DNA of 38,407 bases from Methylobacter sp. (GTDB taxonomy: Bacteria > Pseudomonadota > Gammaproteobacteria > Methylococcales > Methylomonadaceae): the NCBI GenBank assembly GCA_026399025.1, contig JAPLRU010000050.1:1-38407 (forward strand), given 5' to 3'. The position numbers and the translations under genes are program-made. Numbering within the stretch: position 1 is the first letter of the stretch; every line of letters begins with the position of its first letter. Below the pieces are notes generated by a model. It saw only the letters and a program-made list of their open reading frames with translations. It did not search any database and had not been told where the DNA came from. Shown piece after piece: positions 8,781 to 17,428 of this stretch.

Positions 8781-9347
8781 TTATAAGCCGCTCTTTGCCG
8801 TTGCAACTCTGATTAATTCATCCACTTCAAGCGCCGTATTAGCAAATTTACCGGACAGGGCCGAGTATTCGGCAACCCCTGTCGCCACGTCGACAACCAA
8901 GTCCGGCGCTTTAACGCGTTCTGAAATCTCGTTTTTAATCTGTACCGCGACTTGTTCGGCTTTTTTCAACGGCGAACCCGGCAGCGCAATCAGGAAATCC
9001 TGCTCGCCCATTCTTGCAGCAATATCGACGCCCGACCTGATGTCGTCTTGAAAACAATCGGCCACACTACGCAATACCGCATCCATTTCAAATTCAGGTA
9101 AATTATTTTTAGCTTTAAAATCTTTCAAGCTGATAAAAAGAATGGAAAAAGGAAAACCGTTGCGTCTGGAGTTTTCAACTTTTTCTTTTAAGCGGCCCAG
9201 CATGGTTTCTTTAGTCATTAACTGAGTTAGCGGATCTAAGGGGATATGTTCTCTATCCCATGTTTCCTGGGCTTCCAGCCGCAGCACGTTGATAATGCCT
9301 AAGGAGCAGGCCAGCAATAATCCCAATATCCAAGTGAAATACCACAT
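8781..9347 (-). CDS. CydX-like peptide fused to a degenerate GGDEF domain
   Basis: Residues 1-28 (MWYFTWILGLLLACSLGI, continuing to VLRLEAQE) match CydX/YbgT, the single-span miniprotein that stabilises cytochrome bd oxidase. The family MWYF.WILG start and a glutamate at residue 25 are present. Normal CydX ends at about 35-40 residues, but this protein runs to 188. From about 38 it is a GGDEF fold: DPLTQL (38-43), FISLKDFKAKNN (71-82), ARMGEQDFLIALP (111-123), VATGVAEYS (154-162). The active motif reads GEQDF instead of GGDEF, the metal-binding Asp of the D.D.FK strand is Ser73, and the RxxD inhibitory site is off by one, so cyclase activity is unlikely. The gene follows cydB by 9 bp with TAGGAG overlapping the cydB stop, so it belongs to the operon. 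The fold could sense a nucleotide or be structural. Confidence 0.88.
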   Translation of the reverse strand: MWYFTWILGLLLACSLGIINVLRLEAQETWDREHIPLDPLTQLMTKETMLGRLKEKVENSRRNGFPFSILFISLKDFKAKNNLPEFEMDAVLRSVADCFQDDIRSGVDIAARMGEQDFLIALPGSPLKKAEQVAVQIKNEISERVKAPDLVVDVATGVAEYSALSGKFANTALEVDELIRVATAKSGL

Positions 9348-9356
9348 AATAATCTC

Positions 9357-10496
9357 CTAGTAAGCCGAATGATCGTTCTGATGAATGTGTTCCGGCGTTA
9401 TTTTGCCGCGCAATATCCGAAAGACCCATGCGGTATAAGCCAAAACGATGGGTAAAAAAATCAGCGTAGCTCCGAGCATCAGTTTTAAAGTGGTCAGGCT
9501 GGAACTGGCGTCCCACACGGTCAACGAGCTATTCATCGCCGAGCTTGACGGCATCAGAAAGGGAAACATCGACACGCCCGCGGTTAAGATAATGGAGGTC
9601 AGTGTTAATGAGCTGGTGATAAAAGCCAGACCCGGACGCTCGATTTTTGACAGCACGATGGTGATGGCGCCGGCCACGAAAGCCAAGGCCGGAATAGTCC
9701 ACAACACCGGATAATGCGCATAGTTATCCAGCCATAATCCCGGTGCTTTCTGAACCATTTTTGCCAAGGGGTTGGAGGGGGCATTAGGGAGAATTTCGGT
9801 GGTGATATGGTAACCGTCAATATGACTCACCCAGAGCCCCGCCACTGCAAAAATCGCCAGCGTTATGAGGGCGGTAACGGTGACTACGGTTTTGCAACGT
9901 TGGTTGATGTCGCCTCCGGTCTTGATCTGTAAATACACCGCACCGTGCATAATCAGCATCGATAAGCTAAGCACTCCGGCGACCAACGCAAAGGGGTTTA
10001 ATAAGGCCCAGAACGAACCGGTGTAAAAAATACGCATGTCGTTATCTAAATGAAACGGGACGCCTTGCAATAAGTTGCCGAAGGCGACGCCGAAAATTAA
10101 CGACGGTACGAACCCGCCGACAAACAATGCAATATCCCAGTTATTGCGCCATTTTTGGCTGGGCAGTTTACTGCGGTAATCAAAGCCTATCGGCCGCAAA
10201 AATAACGCAAATAAAGTCAATAGCAACGCAAAATAAAACCCTGAAAAGGCCACCGCATAAGCGATAGGCCACGCCGCAAACAACGCGCCGCCCGCAGTGA
10301 TAAACCAAACTTGGTTGCCTTCCCAGACCGAGCCTATCGAATTAATAATGATGCGGCGTTCGGTATCGTTTTTGCCTAAAAACGGCAACAGAATGGCGAC
10401 GCCCATGTCAAAGCCGTCGGTAATTGCAAAGCCGATCAATAACGCGCCCAACAGGGCCCACCAGATTACGCGCATGGTTTCATAATCAAAAATCAT
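9357..10496 (-). CDS. cydB: cytochrome bd ubiquinol oxidase subunit II
   Basis: CydB is the multispan partner of CydA in the inner-membrane bd oxidase, which passes electrons from quinol to oxygen at low oxygen. The 379-residue protein shows the family start ([20 protein letters not shown]), the conserved DGFDMG, the segment [22 protein letters not shown], and [10 protein letters not shown] after helix 3. Eight or nine hydrophobic segments can be seen. Its ATG overlaps the cydA stop by 4 bp (ATGA), with AGGAG just upstream. Confidence 0.97.
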   Translation of the reverse strand: MIFDYETMRVIWWALLGALLIGFAITDGFDMGVAILLPFLGKNDTERRIIINSIGSVWEGNQVWFITAGGALFAAWPIAYAVAFSGFYFALLLTLFALFLRPIGFDYRSKLPSQKWRNNWDIALFVGGFVPSLIFGVAFGNLLQGVPFHLDNDMRIFYTGSFWALLNPFALVAGVLSLSMLIMHGAVYLQIKTGGDINQRCKTVVTVTALITLAIFAVAGLWVSHIDGYHITTEILPNAPSNPLAKMVQKAPGLWLDNYAHYPVLWTIPALAFVAGAITIVLSKIERPGLAFITSSLTLTSIILTAGVSMFPFLMPSSSAMNSSLTVWDASSSLTTLKLMLGATLIFLPIVLAYTAWVFRILRGKITPEHIHQNDHSAY

Positions 10497-12055
10497 AGTG
10501 ATGCTCCTGTGGCGATTTCAAAATGATAACGGCCTTTATGCAGGCTGCTCGGACCTAACTTGATGAATTTGAGCATCAAGAACATTTCGATGGCTAAAAA
10601 TACGGTATATAAGCCGATGTAACCGGCCAAGCTCAGGTAAATGTCCAGCTCGGTTAAGGACGATGTGCTTAAAAAGGTCGGCAAAACCTCCGCAATCGTC
10701 CAGGGTTGACGGCCGAATTCGGCGACAAACCAACCCAGTTCGGAGGCAATCCAGGGCAAAGGCATCATGTAAAGGCTGGCGCGTAACAGCCATTCCCGTC
10801 TGCATTTACGCACCGAGCTGGCGATTACTGCAAAAATAAAGATGCCGAGCATGATAAAGCCGCAAGCCACCATGATGCGGAACGTCCAGAATAAAGGCAC
10901 AACCCTGGGAATTGAGTATTGCGTTGCCAATTCTATTTGTTGGTCGGTCGCATCGACGACGTTTTCGGTATAGCGCTTAAGCAATAGGCCATAGCCCAAA
11001 TCCTGCTTGTAACGGTCGAATTCCGCCCGGACATTGTCATCTTTGCTGCCGCTTCTTAACGTTTGCAATAATGCGTAAGCCTTCATGCCGCTACGAATGC
11101 GCAAGCGATTTTTGTCCAGAATTTCCGATAAACCGGTAATCGGCTCATCGATAGAACGTGTGCCGATTAAGCCTAATACCCAGGGAATTTTGATGGCGTA
11201 ATAGGTTTCCATGGCTTCCTGGTCGGGGATGCCGAGGGCGGTAAACGCGGCGGGTGCCGGTTCGGTGTGCCATTCGGCTTCAATAGCGGCCAGTTTGGTT
11301 TTTTGGACTTCGCCGGCGGTATAGCCGCTTTCATCGCCCAACACAATGACCGACAGGATGGCTGCCAAGCCGAAACCGGCGGCAATGGTATAAGAGCGTT
11401 GCGCAAAAGCGGCATCGCGGCCTTTCAGCATGTAGTACGCGCTGATGCCTAACACAAAAACTGAAGCGGTGGTGTAACCGGCAGCTACGGTATGGACGAA
11501 TTTAACCTGGGCGGCCGGATTCAATAACAGATCGGCAAAGCTGGTGATCTCCATGCGCATGGTTTCGTAGTTAAAGTTAGCGCCGGCCGGGAATTGCATC
11601 CAACCGTTAGCCACCAAAATCCACAATGCGGATAAGTTGGTCCCGAACGCAACCAGCCAAGTCACCAGCAAATGTTGGCCTTTGCCCATCTTATCCCAGC
11701 CGAAGAAAAACAGGCCGACAAAGGTGGATTCCAGAAAAAACGCCATCAAGCCTTCAATCGCCAGCGGCGCACCGAAAATATCGCCGACATAATGCGAAAA
11801 ATACGACCAGTTCATACCGAACTGAAATTCCATGGTCAGACCGGTGGTCACGCCCAGCGCGAAATTGATGCCGAATAATTTTCCCCAAAACTGGGTCATA
11901 TCCTTGTAGATTTCTTTGCCGGTCATCACGTAGGTCGATTCCATAATCGCCAGTAAAAACGACAAACCTAATGTTAACGGAACAAATAGAAAATGATATA
12001 GAGAAGTTGCTGCAAACTGCCAGCGCGATAAATCAACCACAGCCTCTGAGATCAT
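10493..12055 (-). CDS. cydA: cytochrome bd ubiquinol oxidase subunit I
   Basis: CydA carries haems b558, b595 and d and the quinol site. The 520-residue length and a long Q loop place it with E. coli type CydA. The key residues all fall two positions later than in E. coli: His21 and His188 (haem ligands), Glu101 and Glu109, Lys254 and Glu259 in the quinol loop, Arg393 and Met395, and the GRQPW signature at 448-452. AGGGGA precedes the ATG. It is first in the operon cydA-cydB-cydX/GGDEF, with a candidate FNR-type site about 62-75 bp upstream. Confidence 0.98.
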   Translation of the reverse strand: MISEAVVDLSRWQFAATSLYHFLFVPLTLGLSFLLAIMESTYVMTGKEIYKDMTQFWGKLFGINFALGVTTGLTMEFQFGMNWSYFSHYVGDIFGAPLAIEGLMAFFLESTFVGLFFFGWDKMGKGQHLLVTWLVAFGTNLSALWILVANGWMQFPAGANFNYETMRMEITSFADLLLNPAAQVKFVHTVAAGYTTASVFVLGISAYYMLKGRDAAFAQRSYTIAAGFGLAAILSVIVLGDESGYTAGEVQKTKLAAIEAEWHTEPAPAAFTALGIPDQEAMETYYAIKIPWVLGLIGTRSIDEPITGLSEILDKNRLRIRSGMKAYALLQTLRSGSKDDNVRAEFDRYKQDLGYGLLLKRYTENVVDATDQQIELATQYSIPRVVPLFWTFRIMVACGFIMLGIFIFAVIASSVRKCRREWLLRASLYMMPLPWIASELGWFVAEFGRQPWTIAEVLPTFLSTSSLTELDIYLSLAGYIGLYTVFLAIEMFLMLKFIKLGPSSLHKGRYHFEIATGASL

Positions 12056-12111
12056 AAGTTTCCCCTATGGGTTGCTGTTCTGTAGACCAGAACTTGAGAT
12101 ATATGACAGGG

Positions 12112-12130
12112 GGATATTGATGTATATCCA
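12112..12130. promoter_or_regulatory. candidate FNR/ANR-type box ahead of cydA
   Basis: TTGATGTATATCCA (12117-12130) matches the FNR consensus TTGAT-N4-ATCAA at 9 of 10 positions. It overlaps a palindrome GGATAT-N6-ATATCC (12112-12129). The oxygen-linked cyd operon makes redox control plausible. I could not place a convincing -10 at the standard class II distance, so activation is not shown and the site could repress. Confidence 0.42.
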
Positions 12131-12296
12131 TGTCCTTTTTTAGCCAAAGTAACTGTTTACTTGACTTATGCCGGTTCCCGCTTAACGTCACAAAATACGA
12201 GAGCCCAAAGCTTGCCTCGTTCGAGTTTGATTTTAACCTGACAATTAATCTTATGCGTTAAGAACCAACCCTGATATTGTCTATTAATGTTCTCTA

Positions 12297-12377
12297 ATGT
12301 ACCAATTTATTTTTAAGTTTTTAGCGGCCTTAGCTCTGATCGGCTTTGGGTTTGGTGTCGGTACCGGTTTATTGTAA
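12297..12377 (+). CDS. possible 26-residue hydrophobic small protein
   Basis: ATG 12297 opens a frame that translates to MYQFIFKFLAALALIGFGFG and then VGTGLL before TAA. It is a single hydrophobic helix with a Gly-rich face (GFGFGVGTG), as in many small membrane proteins. There is no good Shine-Dalgarno and I do not recognise a family, so it may be chance. It lies between the cyd operon and argD, on the argD strand. Confidence 0.25.
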   Translation: MYQFIFKFLAALALIGFGFGVGTGLL

Positions 12378-12635
12378 TGAGGATTTCGATGGGTTCAAGA
12401 TCAATTAAGGCAATGCAAGGCATACGACTGCTTTTTCGCTGAAGATGAGGTTATTGACGAGTGTGCTGAAGGAGGGTGATTATACTCTGCTTCAGTTTAC
12501 GCTGTTTGTCTTGGGTACAATCAACCGACTCAAGACTATGCATGAAATCGCTTCGGTAACTTGTCCCTTTCCGCCGGAACCACTGCAAGATTAATGACCT
12601 TGTTAAGTGTCTATTTCCGATAGCGCTTATAGGGC

Positions 12636-12664
12636 TTGCTTGAGACTAAATTGAAACCTATAAT
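12636..12664 (+). promoter_or_regulatory. predicted argD promoter
   Basis: TTGCTT (12636-12641), a 17-nt spacer and a perfect TATAAT (12659-12664), 65 bp ahead of the argD ATG. The -35 is weak. I saw no clear ArgR box. Confidence 0.5.
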
Positions 12665-12729
12665 CGAGCATTTTTTTAATGGGCGGCGGACTGCGGCCTG
12701 TTTCTTCATTTTTATAGTATAAAAAAGCA

Positions 12730-13917
12730 ATGACGAGCCACATTATGCCAACCTACGGACGCTTGCCCATTACCTTCGAACGGGGCGAGGGCGCATGGTT
12801 GTTTGACGAAAATAATAATCGCTATCTGGATGCGGTATCCGGCATCGCCGTGTGCAGTTTAGGACACGCTCACCCGGCGGTGCATCAAGCCATCTGCAAA
12901 CAAAGCGAAAAACTGGTGCATACCTCCAACCTATACGGAATCGCCGTTCAGGAACAGCTGGCCGACAGGCTGATCGAAAAAAGCGGCATGGATAACGTGT
13001 TTTTTTGCAATTCCGGCGCCGAAGCCAATGAAGCGGCGATCAAATTGGCGCGCAAATACGGTCATGAGCAAGGCATAGAAAATCCGGCGATTATTGTCAT
13101 GGAAAAAAGTTTTCATGGCCGTACCTTGGCAACATTGAGCGCGACCGGCAACGCTAAAATACAACAAGGTTTCGCGCCGTTGGTCGAAGGCTTTATCCGC
13201 GTACCCTATAACGACATCAACGCCATCGAACAAGCGCTTGAGCGGCATAATAATATCGTTGCCGTTTTGCTTGAGCCGATACAAGGGGAGGGCGGCGTCA
13301 ATATTCCCGCCGCCGATTACCTGAACCGAGTACGCAGTCTGTGCGACCGGCATCGGCTACTGATGATGCTGGATGAAATCCAGACCGGCATCGGTCGTAC
13401 CGGCAAGTTCTTGGCCTACCAGCACAACAGGATACTGCCCGACGTCTGCACCTTGGCTAAAGCCTTGGGCAACGGCGTACCGATCGGCGCCTGTCTGGCT
13501 CAAGGCAAAGCGGCCAAGGTATTAAGCCCCGGTAATCACGGTTCTACTTTTGGCGGCAATCCCTTATCCTGTAGCGCGGCTTTAGCGGTATTGGCGACGC
13601 TGGATGCGGAAAATCTGATCGAGCAAGCCGCACAAAAAGGCGATGCTATCGGCGCGGCGTTTAAAGACCGCTTGCAGGGCAATGCCCATGTCGTCGATAT
13701 TCGGCATAAAGGCCTGATGATCGGCATCGAACTCGACAGCCCCTGCTCCGATTTAGTTCAAGCCGCATTGCAACAGCATTTATTGATTAATGTGACCAGC
13801 GAGAAAACGATCCGTTTGCTGCCGCCGTTGATTATTAACGATCAACAAATCGCTCAACTTGTAGACACTTTATCGACTCTTATTCATAAGCATACGGACA
13901 CTCCCTATGAATCCTAG
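12730..13917 (+). CDS. argD: acetylornithine aminotransferase
   Basis: A PLP-dependent class III aminotransferase that converts N-acetylglutamate semialdehyde to N-acetylornithine in arginine synthesis; many also serve in lysine synthesis as succinyl-DAP aminotransferase. The 395-residue protein begins [19 protein letters not shown] and has [18 protein letters not shown] (91-108), the PLP-ring aspartate in [16 protein letters not shown] (Asp215) and the Schiff-base lysine in [13 protein letters not shown] (Lys244). The region before the ATG is AT-rich with no strong ribosome binding site. It overlaps argF by 11 bp, so the two are cotranscribed. Confidence 0.95.
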   Translation: MTSHIMPTYGRLPITFERGEGAWLFDENNNRYLDAVSGIAVCSLGHAHPAVHQAICKQSEKLVHTSNLYGIAVQEQLADRLIEKSGMDNVFFCNSGAEANEAAIKLARKYGHEQGIENPAIIVMEKSFHGRTLATLSATGNAKIQQGFAPLVEGFIRVPYNDINAIEQALERHNNIVAVLLEPIQGEGGVNIPAADYLNRVRSLCDRHRLLMMLDEIQTGIGRTGKFLAYQHNRILPDVCTLAKALGNGVPIGACLAQGKAAKVLSPGNHGSTFGGNPLSCSAALAVLATLDAENLIEQAAQKGDAIGAAFKDRLQGNAHVVDIRHKGLMIGIELDSPCSDLVQAALQQHLLINVTSEKTIRLLPPLIINDQQIAQLVDTLSTLIHKHTDTPYES

Positions 13918-14815
13918 ACATTTCATCAGCCTGCTTGATTTCTCCGGCGACGAGCTTCGTAGCTTGATCAATCGGGCCATCGTGCTGAAAATTAACCGCG
14001 ATCCCAATTATCAACCGTTAAAAGGCCAAGTGTTGGCGATGATTTTTGAGAAATCATCGACGCGCACCCGCATTTCATTCGAATCCGGCATGAGCCATTT
14101 CGGCGGCAATGCGATCTTCTTATCGCCCCGAGATACCCAGTTGGGCCGCGGCGAGCCCCTGCAAGACAGCGCCCGCGTGATTTCGAGCATGGTCGATTGC
14201 ATCATGCTCAGAACCGATAAGCATGAAACCGTAACCACTTTCGCTGAACATTCAAGCGTTCCTGTCATCAACGGTTTGACCGATTTGTTGCATCCTTGTC
14301 AATTGCTGGCGGATATGCAGACCTATTTTGAACATCGCGGCGATATTCAAGGCAAAACAGTCACCTGGATCGGCGACGGCAATAATATGTGCCATTCCTA
14401 TATTCATGCGGCTATGAGGTTGGGCTTTAGATTAAATATCGCCTGTCCGCCCGCTTATCAGCCGTTACCGTCGATAGTTGACGCCGCTGGAGAAAGCGTT
14501 GGTTTTTTCGATACGCCTGTAGCGGCCGCTCAGAACTCGGATTTGGTGGTCACCGACGTTTGGGCCAGTATGGGCCAGGAAGAAGAGCAAAAACAACGCG
14601 AAGTGGCTTTTAAAGACTATCAGGTTAATGCCGAGGTCATGGCCGCAGCCAACAACGATGCGCTATTCATGCATTGCTTGCCGGCTCACCGGGGCGAAGA
14701 AGTCAGCGCCGAAGTCATTGACGGCAGTCAAAGCGTTATCTTCGATGAAGCCGAAAACCGTTTACATGCACAAAAGGCCTTGCTGGAGTTTCTCCTGTGC
14801 AAAAAACCACGTTAG
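13907..14815 (+). CDS. argF: ornithine carbamoyltransferase
   Basis: ArgF transfers the carbamoyl group to ornithine to give citrulline. The 302-residue protein has the carbamoyl-phosphate loop SSTRTR (50-55), the HPCQ motif (129-132) and the ornithine-binding [10 protein letters not shown] starting at His256. The start ATG sits inside the end of argD, so translation is probably coupled; no separate ribosome binding site is obvious. Length is typical of anabolic enzymes. Confidence 0.97.
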   Translation: MNPRHFISLLDFSGDELRSLINRAIVLKINRDPNYQPLKGQVLAMIFEKSSTRTRISFESGMSHFGGNAIFLSPRDTQLGRGEPLQDSARVISSMVDCIMLRTDKHETVTTFAEHSSVPVINGLTDLLHPCQLLADMQTYFEHRGDIQGKTVTWIGDGNNMCHSYIHAAMRLGFRLNIACPPAYQPLPSIVDAAGESVGFFDTPVAAAQNSDLVVTDVWASMGQEEEQKQREVAFKDYQVNAEVMAAANNDALFMHCLPAHRGEEVSAEVIDGSQSVIFDEAENRLHAQKALLEFLLCKKPR

Positions 14816-14826
14816 AATTTAATTGG

Positions 14827-14853
14827 GTCGCTCGGTTTTTTACCGAATGCGAC
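14827..14853 (+). terminator. hairpin after argF, weak terminator candidate
   Basis: GTCGC TCGGT (14827-14836) pairs with ACCGA and GCGAC (14842-14846, 14849-14853) with a 2-nt bulge and a loop of five T. No T-run follows, so it may be an attenuating or stabilising hairpin rather than a terminator. Confidence 0.35.
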
Positions 14854-14901
14854 GCTTAACCCATTCCTAGCCGTCGTTATACGACCAACAATGAGATTAA
14901 A

Positions 14902-15573
14902 GTGAAAAAAATACTCAGCTCGTTTTTTATCCTACTGGTGACTTTCGGCTCAGCACAGGCTGAAGTGGTTTATGTTACCGATAATCTGAATTTATCACTC
15001 AGGAGTGAAGAAAATAACAACAGCAAAGCGATAAAGTTGCTTCCGACCGGCACCCCGCTGACGGTCATCGAAGAAAATAAAACCACCGGTTTTTTGCATG
15101 TTCGGATGAATGACGGCACCGAAGGCTATATGCCGGTGCGTAATACCATCAAAGAACCGCCCAGCCGTTCTCAATTGGATGTCGCCAATAAAAACCTGGT
15201 ATCGTTGCAAGCCGAAAATGCCACACTCAAGGCTGAGCTGGCCACGCTAAAAGAATCGATCACGCCGGGCACTTCGCTTGAACAGTCTTTAGCCAAGGAA
15301 CGGGACCAGTTAAGCCGGGAACTCAGCGAATTGAAAAAAACCGCAGCCAGCACCGTGGAGTTGAAAAATCAGCGCGATGAGCTACAAGAACGCGTGGTGA
15401 ACGTCGAACGGGAACTGCAACAATTCAAACTGGAAAATCAGGCCTTGCAAGACACCGCCAACCAAGACTGGTTTTTATACGGCGGCATACTCGCACTTAT
15501 CGGCGTTATTTTAGGCTTCATTTTGCCTAAACTCAGCTGGCGCCGCAGCAGAAGCAGCTGGGATTCGTATTAA
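14902..15573 (+). CDS. YgiM-like SH3-domain membrane protein (TIGR04211 type)
   Basis: The 223-residue product has a signal peptide (about 1-20, ending GSAQA) and a bacterial SH3 domain (about 22-85, VTDNLNLSLRSEENN ... GYMPVRN). A long Leu/Glu/Lys-rich coiled coil (about 90-182), one membrane span (about 187-208, WFLYGGILALIGVILGFIL) and a basic tail (SWRRSRSSW) complete it. This is the layout of E. coli YgiM and relatives, whose function is not well settled; a cell-envelope role is likely. The start is GTG at 14902, with a weak GAGA upstream. It appears monocistronic. Confidence 0.85.
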   Translation: MKKILSSFFILLVTFGSAQAEVVYVTDNLNLSLRSEENNNSKAIKLLPTGTPLTVIEENKTTGFLHVRMNDGTEGYMPVRNTIKEPPSRSQLDVANKNLVSLQAENATLKAELATLKESITPGTSLEQSLAKERDQLSRELSELKKTAASTVELKNQRDELQERVVNVERELQQFKLENQALQDTANQDWFLYGGILALIGVILGFILPKLSWRRSRSSWDSY

Positions 15574-15581
15574 TTAGTCTC

Positions 15582-15665
15582 AGGCGAAAGGCGAAAGGCG
15601 AAAGGCAAAAGGCAAAAGGCAAAAGGCAAAAGGCAAAAGGCAAAAGGCAAAAGGCAAAAGGCAAA
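15582..15665 (+). repeat. heptanucleotide tandem repeat, 12 copies
   Basis: Three copies of AGGCGAA are followed by nine copies of AGGCAAA without interruption, 9 bp past the stop of the SH3 gene. The sharp switch from G to A variant suggests expansion of a single unit. It lies outside any supported gene and just ahead of the ilvD remnant. Confidence 0.95.
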
Positions 15666-15710
15666 AAAGCCCGATCCTTTCGTCTTTCGCTTTTATCTAA
15701 ATTATCAGCG

Positions 15711-15990
15711 ACAAAAATGGTTGACGGCATGGAACGCGCACCGAGCCGCGCGATATATTGTAGGCTGTTGGTTTTAACGATGAAGCCTGCAAAAAAACAT
15801 TGCTTCAACGTGGAGCATGGTTGCGCCTTGCAACATCCACATTAATAAACTGGCTGATGCGGCAGCGCTTGGCGTTAACAATGCTAACGGTAAAGCCGTT
15901 ATTTTTAATACCATCGCCATTTTCGACGGCATTTCGATGGGTACCGAAGGCATGAAATAGCCGTTGGTGTTTCAAGGGTAAATCGCCGCT
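15711..15990 (+). pseudogene. ilvD: decayed 5' fragment of dihydroxy-acid dehydratase (ilvD)
   Basis: Pieces of IlvD, an Fe-S enzyme of branched-chain amino acid synthesis, can be read in successive frames. TKMVDGMERAPSRAIY lies at 15711-15758. After a short insertion come [11 protein letters not shown] (15764-15796) and, back in the first frame after another indel, [20 protein letters not shown] and the stretch ending [18 protein letters not shown] (to 15957). TAG then stands where the family has Tyr, and the next codons (PLVFQG, TAA, IA) look like decayed SLVSREVIA. Two frameshifts and two stops make it non-functional. The fragment covers about 90 of some 560-620 codons and ends against the 3' end of the DUF3999 gene. 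Confidence 0.85.
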
Positions 15991-15997
15991 ATCAGAT

Positions 15998-17428
15998 CTA
16001 ATCTTTGTTCAGGCTCATCTGTAAATATAATTGATAAGCCATCAGCCCCACAGTAAATACGCCATAACACAATATCACCCACAACAGGATCTTTTGCCAG
16101 TTTAAGGGTAGCGGGGCCGCTTTTATCGGCTTGGTTGTCCGTTCAACAGCCCTAATCTCAAGCACATTAACGGTCTCCGCGTGTTTGATTAAGTCAGGCG
16201 ATAAACCGGTATTGGACGGCCCCACTGTAGCCTTGCCGAAAAACAGCCGGTAAGGTGGATCGCCTTGCGCAACAAAGGTCACAATGACCGGGTGCCAAGC
16301 AAGCTTGATGCCGGGGATTTGCTCCGACAGCAGCGTCGCGGGTTGGTCTAACACTAATTTCCACTGCCGGTCTTTACTGGCCGAGACAGTGGTCGGCGGG
16401 CTTGCAATTTCACCGGCAGCGGTTAATAAGCGATATTGCGTTAGCGCTCCTTGGTAGCGCCAATCACCTTGCTCCGCTACGCGTTGCTCAGGGTAACGGT
16501 GTAAAGCGCGCTTTACTTCGTGTTTGAAACTATGATTAGGCTTCGCTAGGTTTTGTCTTGGACTGTCGTTTTTAGAATACAAACGGCCTTGATACAACAA
16601 GCCGGTGCTGGGGATTTCAAAGCCGATTTTAGTTATCCGGATATAGCCGCCGGTATTGAACAACCATTCATTAGGAGTATCGCCCGGTTTTAACTGAACA
16701 GTTTGCCGGTTTTCGCGCTCAACCCGCGTGTCTTGCCGATAGTCGCCGGTAATTTTCTCTATGTTCAAACTAAAATCGCTGGATGGCTGAAACGATAAAC
16801 GCAGATATTTTGCATGGTTGGCATAAGGCAAAGACACGGTGTTTTGCGTTAAGACGCTGTCTAAATAGGTTAGTGCGTATAAAGTAGCGTCGCTTACCGG
16901 CTGCCAATTTTGCAAATCGTCGCTACTCGCTAATTTTACGTTAATGCTGAACCCGGCATCGCCCGGTTTCCGCCAAGCGAGTTTTATCGCTATCAAGGCT
17001 TCGTTTTGATGCCCATTTTCAATAATCAAGTAATGGGACGGCTCATGCTCAGGACTGGCCGCATTAAAATTAAAATGGGCGGTGTTCTCGTTAAAATTTA
17101 CCAACAGTCCGCCGCTGTTCCGGGCAGTCTTATCCGTTAAGCGAAAAAATCTAAGATCGTGGCTTGCATTATTTTGTTGAGTTTGCGGCTCAAGTTGAGT
17201 AATGCCGAACGGCACGGCTTGGTTTTGGCTGTTAAAAATCCGCAAGTCGCCGTAATCCTGACGCTCCAGCTTGGCTAAGATTGAATAAGGCAGTTCAAAT
17301 TGCCGTATCGATTGCTTACCCTCGCTGAGGGTGGCCGCAAAAGCGAAATTGGCGGTGTCGGCCATGGTGGTTTGTGTGGCCAGCAACATGATCATGCTCA
17401 TCGATTGAAGGCTAAAACGTTTAAGCAT
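15998..17428 (-). CDS. DUF3999 family protein, membrane-anchored
   Basis: The 476-residue protein has a signal peptide (about 1-23, MSMIMLLATQTTMA), a large extracytoplasmic beta-rich region (FELPYSILAKLERQDYGDLR; LAWRKPGDAGFSINVKLAS) and one C-terminal membrane span (LLWVILCYGVFTVGLMAYQL) with a short tail. It matches the DUF3999 family, usually found next to DUF2339; the function is unknown. Its ATG overlaps the DUF2339 gene by 8 bp, with AGGAG upstream inside that gene, so the pair is translationally coupled. Confidence 0.85.
   Translation of the reverse strand: MLKRFSLQSMSMIMLLATQTTMADTANFAFAATLSEGKQSIRQFELPYSILAKLERQDYGDLRIFNSQNQAVPFGITQLEPQTQQNNASHDLRFFRLTDKTARNSGGLLVNFNENTAHFNFNAASPEHEPSHYLIIENGHQNEALIAIKLAWRKPGDAGFSINVKLASSDDLQNWQPVSDATLYALTYLDSVLTQNTVSLPYANHAKYLRLSFQPSSDFSLNIEKITGDYRQDTRVERENRQTVQLKPGDTPNEWLFNTGGYIRITKIGFEIPSTGLLYQGRLYSKNDSPRQNLAKPNHSFKHEVKRALHRYPEQRVAEQGDWRYQGALTQYRLLTAAGEIASPPTTVSASKDRQWKLVLDQPATLLSEQIPGIKLAWHPVIVTFVAQGDPPYRLFFGKATVGPSNTGLSPDLIKHAETVNVLEIRAVERTTKPIKAAPLPLNWQKILLWVILCYGVFTVGLMAYQLYLQMSLNKD

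Larger units (their letters stand above)
12131..12729. other. cydA-argD divergent intergenic region
   Basis: Between the divergently transcribed cydA and argD lies about 670 bp. Besides the FNR-like box, the 26-codon frame at 12297 and the proposed argD promoter, I see no gene. A 49-codon open frame at 12445-12594 (plus strand) has no recognisable motif or good ribosome binding site and is not called. Confidence 0.5.

Noticed and set aside
12445-12594. 49-codon plus-strand frame between cydA and argD
   Set aside because: No ribosome binding site, no motif and no hydrophobic segment; probably chance.
15582-15665. CRISPR array
   Set aside because: The units are 7 bp with no spacers, so this is a simple tandem repeat.
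15533-15808. Minus-strand frame of 91 codons with repeated FAFCLLP units
   Set aside because: The repeats are the translation of the AGGCAAA array and the rest is antisense to the ilvD remnant.
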